DNA from: Catellatospora citrea
Lineage (GTDB): Bacteria > Actinomycetota > Actinomycetes > Mycobacteriales > Micromonosporaceae
NCBI RefSeq assembly: GCF_003610235.1
Contig: NZ_RAPR01000001.1
Coordinates: forward strand, 5,952,001 to 6,016,000
Reading direction: 5' to 3'
DNA length: 64,000 bases
In this document: positions 53,762 through 63,614 of the stretch, piece after piece
How positions within the stretch are numbered: the stretch's first letter is position 1
Layout: every line of letters begins with the position of its first letter
Program-made: the position numbers and the translations under genes
Notes under the pieces: generated by a model
Database searches by the model: none
Told to the model about the DNA's origin: nothing
The model's input: only the letters and a program-made list of their open reading frames with translations

Positions 53762-54275
53762 GGCCGTAGAGGCCGACGACGAGATCGACGCAGATTCCGC
53801 CGCTGTGGAGTTGACCACGCAGGAGGGCGAGGTAATCCTCGTCGATCCTGAGCCGATGCGTGAGATGGTCCAGCGGGAACTGCTGGTGACCATGACGCGG
53901 TTCCAGGGGCCAATACCTCCGCCGGATGCCCTCGCCGCCTACGAGGCCCTGCTACCCGGAGCGGCGGACCGGCTCATGGCAATGGCCGAACGTGAGCAGC
54001 AGCATCGATTCATGTTGGAAAGAGTCGAAACCGAAGCGCCGTTCATCGCCGCGCGCCGCGGGCAGTTCCTCGGGTTCGCGATAGCAGGACTGGTTATGGC
54101 TTGCTCGCTGGTCATGGTCCTGAAAGATCACGAAGTCGCGGGCGGCATCATCGGAGGATTGGATCTGCTCGGCCTAGCCGCGTTGTTCGTCACGTCTGGC
54201 CGCTCGGCGCGGTCCAGCCGTGACGACACGAGCGGCGAAGCGTCAGAGGAGCCGTCACCCGGGGAACTGGAGTAG
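53685..54275 (+). CDS. DUF2335 membrane protein
   Basis: This 196-residue protein has a polar N-terminal 75 residues, then MTRFQGPIPPPDALAAYEALLPGAADRLMAMAEREQQHR, the DUF2335 signature, followed by two membrane helices (FLGFAIAGLVMACSLVMVL and GIIGGLDLLGLAALFVTS) and an acidic tail. Members of this family resemble small holin-like or phage-associated proteins, and their role is not known. Start at ATG 53685 (MSDPLNGPTM), within the end of the preceding gene. Confidence 0.8.
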   Translation: MSDPLNGPTMELRVLPRARTGELVPEAVEADDEIDADSAAVELTTQEGEVILVDPEPMREMVQRELLVTMTRFQGPIPPPDALAAYEALLPGAADRLMAMAEREQQHRFMLERVETEAPFIAARRGQFLGFAIAGLVMACSLVMVLKDHEVAGGIIGGLDLLGLAALFVTSGRSARSSRDDTSGEASEEPSPGELE

Positions 54276-54535
54276 CCCCGAAAGTGGCAACGACGGGCGA
54301 TTTGCGCGATTTAATGCACTTTCGGTATGTCAGACTAACGACACCATCTGCTCACGCTTTCGAGTGATCAGATGCTGGCAGCGACCCTCGCGGGCAGTCC
54401 TCATCTGTGAACTCGAACAACTCTCCGGCGCTACGCTGAGCTCCACCCCTCTTCCGGAGTGCTGCTACGTGGAGAGAACATTGAAGGACACGATTGTCGA
54501 AGAGGACGAGCCGCGTTCAGGAAGGGGAGACGACG

Positions 54536-55581
54536 ATGGCCGCGAAACCGCACCACACACCCCTCACCGACCCGACACACCTGACCAGCGAACATCAGAA
54601 GATGATCGAACTGGCGAAGCAGGCACGCAGGCAGGCCCAGGACGCGCGCCGCGACAAACCCGTCAGCTTCCGCAAGACCGTGGGGAAGGTCGGCTAGGAG
54701 CGCTGCTGCGCACGCCGCTCTACGCTGCAGAAAACGCCGACCGCTACCAGCGCCAGGACCTGATCCGGGCATACGAGGACCTGACCGGGGCGACTCTGAT
54801 AGTCGTCATCGACGCGATCTTCCACCCCACGATGACCTACCTCGAAGAGCTGCTCTGCAATGTCGACGCCAGCAAACCCATCCACCTGCTGCTGGCCTCT
54901 CCGGGCGGTGACGGCGAGACCGCCATCCGGATGGTGCGGTCGATCCAGGCGCGCTGCAGCGAACTGACCGTGGTCATCCCCGACATGGCCAAGAGCGCCG
55001 CTACTCTGCTCTGCCTGGGCGCCGACCGGATCCTCATGGGGCCCGCGGGCGATCTCGGCCCGGTGGATCCGCAGTTCCCGATCGGCCGTGGCCTGGTCGG
55101 CGCCAAAGAGATCGTCGCCGCGGTCGATGAGGCCGAAGAGCGCATCAACGGCAGCCCCGAGTCCTACGCGCTGTTCGCCAGCCTCCTGGCCGACGTAAAC
55201 ATGATCATGGTGCGGCAGGCGCGCAGCGCCCTCGACCGAAGCGGAGCACTCGTACGCGAGGCCCTCGGCTGCGCGCACGGACGCAGCCTCAGTGAAGTCG
55301 ACAAACTCACCGAGACGCTGCAAGCACCCCTCATCGACGAGCCGGCCAGCCACGGCACGGTGGTCTCGGCAGCCCAAGCCGCGGAATTCGGCCTGCCGGT
55401 CGAGTCCCTCGACGTGCAGTCAGAGCAGTGGCACCTCATCTGGGCGCTGTGGACCAGGTACTTCTCCCTCGGATGCTTCCCCGCCGGCGGCACCGCGGTC
55501 TACGAAGGCCGCCGAGCATCCAAGACGATCACACCCGCCCCATACCCTCTGGGCGCACAGCCAAGCGACGACAACAAGTAG
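54536..55581 (+). pseudogene. SDH-family Clp-fold serine protease split by a -1 frameshift
   Basis: The first part (ATG 54536, MAAKPHHTPLTDPTHLTSEH through SFRKTVGKVG) ends at a TAG at 54695. The rest (LGALLRTPLYAAENADRYQR, then LLLASPGGDGETAIRM, PDMAKSAATLLCLGADRI, GPAGDLGPVDPQFPIGRG) continues in the -1 frame from 54694 and has no start codon of its own. Joined, they give about 347 residues of a serine dehydrogenase proteinase-like (PF01972) protein with Clp/crotonase fold, the nucleophile Ser being in AKSAAT. One missing base, C at GGC(C)TAG, explains the break. A sequencing error or a recoding event are the alternatives. Confidence 0.75.
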
Positions 55582-55717
55582 CCTGCATCTCCGTCCTCGA
55601 CAAGGGGCGCAGCTGAAAGCTTGCGACAGAAGCGGCTGTCATTACCGCGATTGCGGTACATGAGACGCGCTCGGTGGACGACGCCGTCTACGCCCGGTCT
55701 GCACTAGTTTGGCCTGG

Positions 55718-56491
55718 TGATGCACAGCGTGACATGGCCGGGAGTGCCGCCGGAGTGGCTGGTGGATGCATGGTTCGGTATGGCGCTGTGCGGCGTGGCT
55801 GCCGGCCGGCTGCTGGCCGGGCACGGGTGGGACCTGTCGTGGCGGTGGTGACCGGGGCCGCGGCCGCCTCGTTGTTGTCCCGACAGTCGCAGCCCAGGCT
55901 GTCGTTAGCCATCGCGACGGCGGCCGCAGTGTTGGCGATGACGGTTCAGTTGGACGGGACCGGTGCTGACGCGATGCTCGGCGGGGTCCTGCTCGTCGTG
56001 ACGGGAGCTCGCTGGTTGCGCCTGGGACGTACGGCGCGGTTCGGCGCTGCGGTGTGGGGGGTGTGGCGCTTCGCCCTGCCGGTGGCTGCCATCGCGATGA
56101 TCCTGGTCGTGGCGGTTCAGGTCGATCTCAAGGAGCCGGTCGGCGTGGCGCTGCTGTTGGCCGTTTACGCGGTGGCCATCCGCTTTGACCGGGTCGCGGG
56201 TTTGGCGCTGGGCGGCGCGGCGGCCGCTGCCGTGGCGGTGGGGTCAACGCTGCTGGCGGCGGGTGCGTGGACCGGGCCGGATACGCCGGTGCCGTTGATA
56301 GCCGCGACGGCGGTCGGTGTGGCGGCCGGGGACGCCGCACGCAGCAGGAGACAGTTGATCCAGGTGTGGGAGGAGCGGACCCGTCAGGCAGAGCAGAGCC
56401 TGCGGGAGGAGTCGCGGCATCGGGTCGTGGAAGAGCGGCTGCGGATCGCCCGAGAAGTCAGAGATGAGGGTCGGCTCGCGCACATTGACTG
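55718..56491 (+). pseudogene. Broken sensor histidine kinase
   Basis: An N-terminal segment (VMHSVTWPGVPPEWLVDAWFGM, first membrane helix) is read from about 55718 to a TGA near 55850, and the rest of the sensor part follows in another frame. The later frame has five to six membrane helices and a coiled linker EERTRQAEQSLREESRHRVVEERLRIAREVRD. Normal kinases continue there with a DxxH phospho-His box. Here the sequence reads EGRLAHID and stops, so dimerisation, ATPase and all later domains are gone. Two lesions make this a clear pseudogene. Confidence 0.7.
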
Positions 56492-56529
56492 ACCGTGGAA
56501 GGCAATCTTTGGCTTACTGCCACGGCAGT

Positions 56530-59500
56530 CTACGGACTTGCCGTCCCCTCATCAGCTAGCTGCTCGACACGAGCCAAGACGGCGGTTGCTAGCGCCTGCG
56601 GATCTGCGCACCGTCCTGCCAAATGCAGAGAAGCCGCAGAGGCATGTACCTGCTCCAGCGGATCGAGCAAAGCAAGGTCCTTCGCTGCTCGCCGAGCGCA
56701 CAGCATCCCTCGTGCAATGATGTCGACGGATGGCGCATCACCGCTGTGTCCCAGCAGCGCCAAGCTCGCAAGCATCCGGGTCTTGGCTTCGACGGGCTCG
56801 TACGCGCGCGCGGCTCCCAACATCGCAGCGTATTGCCAATCCGACAGCGCTGCAGGTCGATTGTGTGCCACTGCCTCAAGCAGGTTGAGAATGTCTTGAA
56901 TCGGAGTCACCTGCCATGCCCACCACGAAGCACGCGAGATCGCTAGCGCGCCAGCCAGCGGCCGCCACCCGTCCCGCTCGGCTACGACCAGTAGATCATC
57001 GAGATGTAAGACGACGTCAACGACCATGTTGTGCGCGAGCTCCTGGTTCGCCGCCGTGACCTGCCTCAAAGCATCGTCCTGGGCCGCGCTTGTCGCCGAT
57101 CGCAGCAGTGCCTGGTCGCGTAGGACGTCAACAAGGGCAGGCGTACCAAAGCTCGGCACGCCTTTGAACCGGGCGAGGCGTCGCAGTGCGATGTCATCAG
57201 ACCAAAGAGCAATACCTTGATCGTGAGCGAGTTGTATCGAGTCGAAGCAGGAAGTGCGCGGCGTCAGCCAGCCCACTTCCTCGAACAGCGGAAGACTGCG
57301 CACAGGCCGCCCTGCAAGATGCTGGACAAAGTCTTCGACCCGTTGTGCGCGACGCAACCGTCGAATGAACTCCATGTCATCAAGATCCCAGCGGGTAAGC
57401 GACTCATCGCGCCCGTCCCACCCCAAGGTCCCTGGACTGCTAGCCGAGCTGCGAGCATCGTATGACGCCCGATGCACATCCCACATGATCTGAACCGGCA
57501 CCTGAAGCGCCATGAACTGACCTTCGAGCCAATCCGCATTTGACATACCGCTCAGGACGAACAACGCCGACGCATCGACTGCGACCTCACCATCCATAGC
57601 CCGCAGGGCGTCAGCCATGTCGATCTCGTGCTCGGCGTCGTCGGCAGCGCCGGATATGAGAGGGCCTAGAGTTTGGTCCACGAGTAGGGAGGTGAGCCCC
57701 TTGTTGAGAATGCCGGACGCCACCCCCATCGGGATGGTGGCCTCACGTGCGGCCACGACTATCTCGCCAAGCTTCGAGGTCGACGCAGCTCTCTCCCTCG
57801 CCATCGCGGCGATCTTCTCGACCAGTTGTTCGGGCTCACCCTGAACGAAGGAAAAGCCGGCCTCGTCGCCGAACTTCGTCGCGATCTGCTGCATCGCAGC
57901 GAAGGCTTCACGATGCAAGTCGGCCGGAACAGGACGGTGAGCCAGGCGGCGACGCTGCTCGAGGTCGATCCCCGCTTCGATCAGGTCTTCGTTGTCGGGA
58001 TCTGCGTCCGTGGCCTTGTCGTCCACGCCATGCGTCAGGCTGATGATGTTTCCCAGCAGGGCGGCCGACAGCTGCGGGTCGTCAAATCGGCTGGCGAGCG
58101 TCAATGCCTGTGAGGCCATCGCCTGATCCCACTGAACCATCGAGTTGGCTCGCAGCCAGAGTTCTGCCTCGTCGCGGGTGTTCACCGCAGGGCGGTGCTG
58201 AGCGATCGTTCCTGCGGCGCGTTTGGCCTTACCCTGACTCAGCTGCGTGAGCACAAGATTCCAGACCGCGACGGCGGGCGGACTCAAGCGAAGAGCAACA
58301 GCCTGTGTCTGAAACTTCTCGGCGGCATCCCAATTATCGCGATTGCCTGCCTGCTTCGCCAGGTAGGTGTATAGATCGGCACGATCCATCGGAAAATGCG
58401 ATGTCGAGCCGACCGCTTCAAGCGCGGCACTTTCCGCAGTCGCATCGTTGCCGTGAATTAAGCAGCGCGCCCGTTCGATGAGGAAGAACGGATTGCCGCT
58501 CTGGGTGTACAGACTGTGGCACATTTGAGCTGCCTCGACTTCACGGCCAGCGCCCATCAGAAGCCGAATCAGATACTCTGCGGCTATCAGGTCCCGGCGA
58601 GCCAGGCTGCGCAACGACGGCAACGCGAGGTCCAAGTCCCCCTTGGCGGCGATCAGCGCCGACGCTAGGTGCGAATAGTCGGCGGGGATGATCAACGCCT
58701 GCACGAGCGGTGCGATCTGCGCCCCAGCATCGTGACCCAGCGACGCCAACACCACCGTGGCAGTAGCCGCCCCCGCGTGGTCCTGATCGTCGAGCGAGCG
58801 GGTCAGCTCCTCGCACCACAGCTCCACCAGCTGCTCGGCTGTCAGCGCCAACGTTCCCGCTCGAACCTGTGCAATGCGGTCTTCTGCGGTCCCGGCGAGT
58901 CTCCCCGAAAGGTCGGGCACCAGATCAAGTCGGCCTGCGAAATGTGCAGCAATCAATGCGTTCCGACGCACAAAGGGATCATCTGCCTCATCCAAGCTCG
59001 CCGTCCCTTCCGGGGAGGGCAAGCACCGTTCCAGCATGAAATCGAACTCGCCGGTGAACGCATAAGCCTGCACCAGCGAAGCCAGGATGTCCTGCGTCGG
59101 ACCGGTCCACGCTCGCCGCTGGTCGAGAGCTGCCTCCAACAGCCTTATCGCCTCAGCCAGGTCACCGACCCGCCACCGGTCACTGTTGGACCGCCGTATG
59201 AGCGCCCGTGCGAGGTGCGCCATGCACGAGGTGTTCTCGGGCTCAGCCTGCAGTGACAAACGGGCGTGGTCACAAGCTCCATCGAAGTCCCCGGCACGGC
59301 TGGCATGATCACTTAGAAGACTCTGAGCTACCTGGTTGCGCCGCACGTCAGGACTATCGGCGGACAAGATCGGCGGCAGTGCGATAACCCGGCTCACTTC
59401 GTATTCGATGAGCACAGAGGCCACGGCGACCGACACTGGTACCTCGCCCGTCACGCCTGCCCGCTGAACAAGGTCTCGCGCCCGGTCGACATCGTGGTTT

Positions 59501-60267
59501 CGAACATTTATCGCAGCAGCTGCCAAGAAGCCCCCCGCTCCCTCCGAAGCCTGGTCAGCAGCGAGTTCGAAAGCCTCAGCGCTGAGATCCAAGGCGTCGT
59601 GTGCTGAGGTATAGCAGGCGAGGGCGTGCCACCCTCGTGCTCCCAGCCGTTGGATCCATCCCGGTGACATCGCGAGGAGCGACTGCGCCGTTCCGCGGGG
59701 ATTGTTACGTCCCTCGGCCAGGTGGAAGGCAAGGATCGCGGCATCAGTTCGCTCAGCACTAGGAGCCGACTCAAGCACTCGCCGTACTGCTGGCGGGAGT
59801 TGCGTGACGGCCAGGTCAAACCGAGCAAGAGCCTTGGACTCCAGCCCGCTAGCGAGGTCGTGCCACTCCTGTTGAGCTGCCGAGAGAACCTGGTGCCGGG
59901 GAACCTCGACTTTAAAATTCTCCCCCGTCGATACCACTGTCCGGCTTGAGATCCGCTCCCAGTAAGCTACCTCGTTCTCGACATCTACCAGCACGATCAA
60001 TACCGGGAGAGCGTGTCCGAGCCACAATGCGGCCTTCTTCGCATCGAAACGGAACACCCACCCGTTCTCGGTCGCTTCCTTGAATTGACTGCTGCCAGAT
60101 TTGATCTGCAACGCGAGTAGGCGGCCGGTGCCAACCTCGGCAGGGGCTTCTTCGATATGGGCATCGATACCTTGGTCGCTGGTCGCCTGCTCCCGGAAGA
60201 ACCATTCAAGCCTGTGGCAGGCGATCGAAACGATTGCGACGCCTAGGCGGTTCACATTTTCGCTCAT
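56530..60267 (-). CDS. DUF4365-helical-PIN fusion protein, putative defence nuclease
   Basis: This 1245-residue protein starts at ATG 60267 behind GAGGTG. Residues 1-150 form a DUF4365 domain of PD-(D/E)xK type: RLEWFFREQATSDQGIDAHIEE with Asp35, then LLALQIKSGS giving Gln54-x-Lys56. Residues about 150-880 are helical, with TPR-like repeats (EAIRLLEAALDQRRAW, DNWDAAEKFQTQAVALR). Residues about 890-1050 form a PIN-like domain, with EVAVDASALFVLSG carrying the first acidic residue and LWSDDIALRRLARFKGVPSFGTPALVDVL the later ones. A helical tail follows. Two nuclease modules around a repeat sensor suggest an abortive-infection protein. No partner gene is visible; it is flanked by pseudogenes. 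Confidence 0.8.
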   Translation of the reverse strand: MSENVNRLGVAIVSIACHRLEWFFREQATSDQGIDAHIEEAPAEVGTGRLLALQIKSGSSQFKEATENGWVFRFDAKKAALWLGHALPVLIVLVDVENEVAYWERISSRTVVSTGENFKVEVPRHQVLSAAQQEWHDLASGLESKALARFDLAVTQLPPAVRRVLESAPSAERTDAAILAFHLAEGRNNPRGTAQSLLAMSPGWIQRLGARGWHALACYTSAHDALDLSAEAFELAADQASEGAGGFLAAAAINVRNHDVDRARDLVQRAGVTGEVPVSVAVASVLIEYEVSRVIALPPILSADSPDVRRNQVAQSLLSDHASRAGDFDGACDHARLSLQAEPENTSCMAHLARALIRRSNSDRWRVGDLAEAIRLLEAALDQRRAWTGPTQDILASLVQAYAFTGEFDFMLERCLPSPEGTASLDEADDPFVRRNALIAAHFAGRLDLVPDLSGRLAGTAEDRIAQVRAGTLALTAEQLVELWCEELTRSLDDQDHAGAATATVVLASLGHDAGAQIAPLVQALIIPADYSHLASALIAAKGDLDLALPSLRSLARRDLIAAEYLIRLLMGAGREVEAAQMCHSLYTQSGNPFFLIERARCLIHGNDATAESAALEAVGSTSHFPMDRADLYTYLAKQAGNRDNWDAAEKFQTQAVALRLSPPAVAVWNLVLTQLSQGKAKRAAGTIAQHRPAVNTRDEAELWLRANSMVQWDQAMASQALTLASRFDDPQLSAALLGNIISLTHGVDDKATDADPDNEDLIEAGIDLEQRRRLAHRPVPADLHREAFAAMQQIATKFGDEAGFSFVQGEPEQLVEKIAAMARERAASTSKLGEIVVAAREATIPMGVASGILNKGLTSLLVDQTLGPLISGAADDAEHEIDMADALRAMDGEVAVDASALFVLSGMSNADWLEGQFMALQVPVQIMWDVHRASYDARSSASSPGTLGWDGRDESLTRWDLDDMEFIRRLRRAQRVEDFVQHLAGRPVRSLPLFEEVGWLTPRTSCFDSIQLAHDQGIALWSDDIALRRLARFKGVPSFGTPALVDVLRDQALLRSATSAAQDDALRQVTAANQELAHNMVVDVVLHLDDLLVVAERDGWRPLAGALAISRASWWAWQVTPIQDILNLLEAVAHNRPAALSDWQYAAMLGAARAYEPVEAKTRMLASLALLGHSGDAPSVDIIARGMLCARRAAKDLALLDPLEQVHASAASLHLAGRCADPQALATAVLARVEQLADEGTASP

Positions 60268-60419
60268 CCACACCTCGATCGATGTGCCAGAAGTGTACGC
60301 CGCCGCAGAGTGAGGGGGCAGGCGCCGACCGGACCCGCCATGCAGCCCTGCGGTCCCAGGCCGATGGCCTGTAGGGAGGAGATGCGCGCTGCCGTGGGCT
60401 CGGGCAATCTGCCGTTAGC

Positions 60420-60830
60420 TCGGTTCGGGACGGTGCGCAGCGCGATCTTGTGTTCACCGTCTTCGAGTACCGGTGCGCGTTCTGCGGCTTCGACGGCCTG
60501 CTCGGCGGACGCCCCGTCGGCCCGGAAGCCGCGCACGTGCGCTTGTGGTCCTACGGCGGCTCCGACCAACTCGATAACCTCATCTGCTTGTGCACGATCC
60601 ACCACAAACTCCTCGACAAAGGCGTCTTCGGCGTCAGCGACGACCGGCGCATCACGGTCTCCGCGGGTTCGTTGCCCGCAGCACCGCGAGCCGCCAGCCC
60701 GTACTCGACCTCGTCGGGCATAACATGATCAACCCGCAGCCGGCTCGGACCTCATCCACGCACCTATATCCGTTGGCACGCCAAACAGGTATTCAAGGAC
60801 GAGAGCCAAACCACATCCGCTCACCGATTC
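60420..60830 (+). pseudogene. Decayed HNH endonuclease
   Basis: Fragments in two frames reconstruct an HNH enzyme: YRCAFCGFDG and GPEAAHVRLWSYGG and CLCTIHHKLLDKGVFGV (60465-60640), then TYIRWHAKQVFK (60762-60797) in another frame, which is the usual HNH C-terminus. Catalytic His and Asn residues of the motif are recognisable, but the frame is broken and the N-terminal domain is missing. The tail runs in frame into the TIR reading frame downstream. Confidence 0.6.
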
Positions 60831-60839
60831 ACGAGACAC

Positions 60840-61958
60840 CGTAAGCACTTCTTCGTCTCCTACAACTCGGCTGATGCGCAGTGGGCACAGTGGATCGCCC
60901 ATGTGCCGGAGGCCGCTGGCTACACGGTGATCATCCAGGCGTGGGACTTCCGGCCCGGCAACAACTTTGCCCTGGAGATGCAGAAGGCGCTCGAGCAGTG
61001 CGAGCGGGCGATCGCCGTGCTGTCGCCGGACTACCTGACGGCCGACTTCCCGCAGCCGGATTGGGCGGCCAAGTTCGTCGCAGACCCGCGCGGGACTGAG
61101 AGGCTGCTGCTGCCGATCATGGTGCGGGAGTGCGAGCCGGGTGGGTTGCTCGGCCCGGTGGTGCAGATCCGCGTCCATAAGCTCGACAGTGAGGCCGCTG
61201 TGGAGCAGGCCATCCTGGACGGGGTGAAGGAGGGTCGGGCCAAGCCTGAGACCCGCCCCGCGTTTCCCGGAGGTCCGGCCCCGGCAGGTGCGCAGCGGCC
61301 GGGTGCGGGTCTGCGCTGGCAGCGCGTGGCCGACCCGGTGCAGGTGAGCTGGCGGGCGGATCTCGACGGTAGCCTGCCCCACCAGCAGCGCCGCGAGGCC
61401 GTCGAACTGCACCTGGTCCCGGTTGGTGACGAGGCGCGCCTGCAGGTGCGCGAGCTGACCCAGCTACGCGATGTCCTGCCCGATTTCGGGCGCTCCCACC
61501 GGATGTTCTCGCCCGTCGAAGCGCTGCAGGTCCACGCCGATGCCACCGTGGCGGCCGCGGTGGGCACCACCTACGACAACCCGGCCGGCATCGCGGTGAC
61601 CCGCACCGGGCAACGCTCGGTCTGGGCTGCGCTGCCGCCCGGTCGGATCGGGGCCATCCTCGACGAGGAGCACCTCGCCGGCCAGCTGCAGGCCATGCTG
61701 CGCGCGCTGGTGGCGCTTGCGGTGCCCGCCGCCGACCTAGTTGTGCCAGCCGTCGCCATAGAACCTGCCCAGATGCTCACCGTCGGGAAAGCGGCTGGCC
61801 CGCACGGCAACACTGCGGCGTTGGGCGGTGCCGAGCGGCTGCGCCCTGCCCACGAGGACGCGGTGAAGCTCCCAGATCTCGGTGCCTACGCCGCAGCTGT
61901 CGGCGAGGAGCTGGCCGCACGTTTGGTGGCCGAGCACCGCTCCTCGCGGCGCTACTGA
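60840..61958 (+). pseudogene. TIR-domain protein without its own start codon
   Basis: The frame encodes a TIR domain: KHFFVSYNSADAQWAQWIAH, then IIQAWDFRPGNNFALEMQKAL with the catalytic Glu in ALEMQ, then AVLSPDYLTADFPQPDWAAKF. A C-terminal domain (about 200 residues: LRWQRVADPVQVSWRAD, RLQVRELTQLRDVLPDFG) lacks recognisable motifs. No ATG, GTG or TTG lies between the in-frame stop at 60726 and the TIR domain; the first available GTG (60903) would cut off the domain start. Such TIRs degrade NAD+ on phage infection. It is either dead or expressed only as a fusion behind the HNH remnant. Confidence 0.6.
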
Positions 61959-62020
61959 CCGATAGCCTCCAGTCGTCTGGTCGGGTAGTCGAGCGCGAGG
62001 ACTGGTGCGGATCACCCAGC

Positions 62021-62300
62021 TCACCCGCGCGCCGGGCGCCTCGTGGCCAGCTGAGATAGCGGCAGCAGGGTGTTGGCGGCGGAGTCCCCGGCGTCGACGA
62101 CGAGGGTGTGCCTGCCGGCGAAGCGCTCGCGGCCGAGCACGTCGGTCAGCGCGGACTTGATGAATGCGGCGGCGTCGGTCTCGCTGTGGGCGGGCGGCCT
62201 GGAGCCGCCGAGCACGTTGGGGTGGGCCAGGTGCCGGAGGCGTCGACGACCGCCTGCGCGGTCAGCTCCTCACCGCTGTACAGGCGGATCGGGTAGATAT
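62021..62300 (-). pseudogene. Fragment of an FAD/NAD(P)-binding flavoprotein
   Basis: On the minus strand IYPIRLYSGEELTAQAVVDASGTW is followed, after a frame change near 62225, by SALTDVLGRERFAGRHTLVVDAGDSAANTLLPL. This is the second dinucleotide-binding region of flavoprotein monooxygenase-like oxidoreductases, with the Gly motif already degraded (DAGDSA for GAGHSA). Both ends are missing. Confidence 0.5.
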
Positions 62301-62369
62301 GAATGAAGGCCGAGGACGAGTTGATCGCCCTGGCTCAGTACGCGGCGACCGAGGAGTTGGCCACCGCAT

Positions 62370-62640
62370 CGACTCCGCGGAGAACCTGCTGCGAGACCAC
62401 CGCCGGTTCACCAGGGTGCCGATCTTGGCGATGAGCCGGGTGCTGTTGCGCACGGTGCGTTCGGCGAACTGGATGCGCCGCCCGTGGCGGGTCGTGACCG
62501 CCTCGAGCTGCTCGACGAACGTCTTACGCGGGCAGGACGACTCGCGACAGACGAACCGGCTCACCGTCAGCTGGATCTCGATCTCACGTCCACCGAGACC
62601 GGTGTCTGCGAGTCTGTGCTGGTAGCGGCTATGGGCCCGG
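62370..62640 (-). pseudogene. Fragment of an ISL3-type transposase
   Basis: The minus strand encodes ADTGLGGREIEIQLTVSRFVC, SSCPRKTFVEQLEAVTTRH and an arginine-rich continuation. This is the zinc-finger N-terminal domain of ISL3-family transposases (CxxxxCxxxTF). The catalytic DDE domain is absent. It is one of several scraps at this end of the window. Confidence 0.5.
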
Positions 62641-62855
62641 CTGGACACTACCGCGCAACCGGGCAGGTGGCCTGCGGCGCCGTCGCGGACGCCTCGATCC
62701 GCGCAAACGCCCTTGCGGACACTCGCTCAACCCGCACGCCATTGAGGTGCGGTAACAACAACTGAGCGAGCCACTTTGATCAGCGTGAGCTGGATCTAGA
62801 TCGCCAATCCTTGGATTTCGTCCCGGGAGCCTGTGAGAGGGCACAGGCTGCCCTC

Positions 62856-63596
62856 TCACCTCCCTGTTTCACTCGGTCGGCGCTGTCGCCGTGCGAAGTT
62901 GCGCGGCGTGACAGGCCTCGGTGCCGCGGGGGAAATCGGACGCCTTCCTCGCCTCCCTTCCGACGAGGCGGTCGGTGCGCCGGCGGTGGCCAGGTGGTCC
63001 AGCATCGGCTCCAGGTCTTGCCCGTCGCAGCTGAAGTCCCACCACATCTGCCCGCGGGCCGGTCCGCTGACCACCAGCCAGGCCCGCTGTGCGCACCCGT
63101 AATGGACCAGGCAGATCGCGCCGCCGGTGAACCCCGGATCGAAGAAGACCGCGTACAGGCGCTCCTCCCACTCCTGCATGGCGGTGTCGTAGTCCTCGAT
63201 CGCCTCGAACGCCTCCTCATCAGGGCGCTCGTCGTCCAGCCGGTCGAGGATCTCGCCGTACGGGCGGTCCACCAGGAACGGCACCTTGACCAGGTCGAGG
63301 TCGGTCATGTCACCGCCATCGCCGAACCAGCGCTAGGCGCCCGAGTCGTCCCGCCGCACCGGGAAGACGCCGTACGCCGGACCGGCGCCGCTCGCCGATA
63401 CCTGGGTCAAAAACGTTCGGTACTCCTTGGGAAGCGTCACGCTGAGGCTGCGCTCCAGGTCCGCGAGCTTGTCGGCGGTGAGCGGGGGTTCCAAGCGCAT
63501 CTCGTGGTCATCCGCGCCGAAGATCGCGTCGCGGTGGGGATGACGGCTCAGCGCCTCGACGCGTTCGCGGACGCCGGACCAGTCGGTCTGCTGCAT
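62856..63596 (-). pseudogene. SMI1/KNR4-type immunity protein with internal stop
   Basis: The first 87 codons (from ATG 63596) give SGVRERVEALSRHPHRDAIF, LEPPLTADKLADLERSLSVTLPKEYRTFL, and end at TAG 63335-63333 in FPVRRDDSGA. The same frame continues after the stop with RWFGDGGDMTDLDLVKVPFLVD and DPGFTGGAICLVHYGCAQRAWLVVSGPARGQMW. Together this is a SMI1/KNR4-like protein, a common immunity partner of polymorphic toxins. A point mutation to amber broke it. The last 40 residues are also unlike the family, so the C-terminus may be lost too. Confidence 0.65.
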
Positions 63597-63614
63597 GACG
63601 GCCTCTCACAGCGG

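Noticed and set aside
54681..54697. Canonical -1 slippery site causing programmed frameshift in the SDH protease
   Set aside because: The bases GTGGGGAAGGTCGGCTAG contain no X-XXY-YYZ heptamer in the right frame, so a deletion or sequencing error is simpler.
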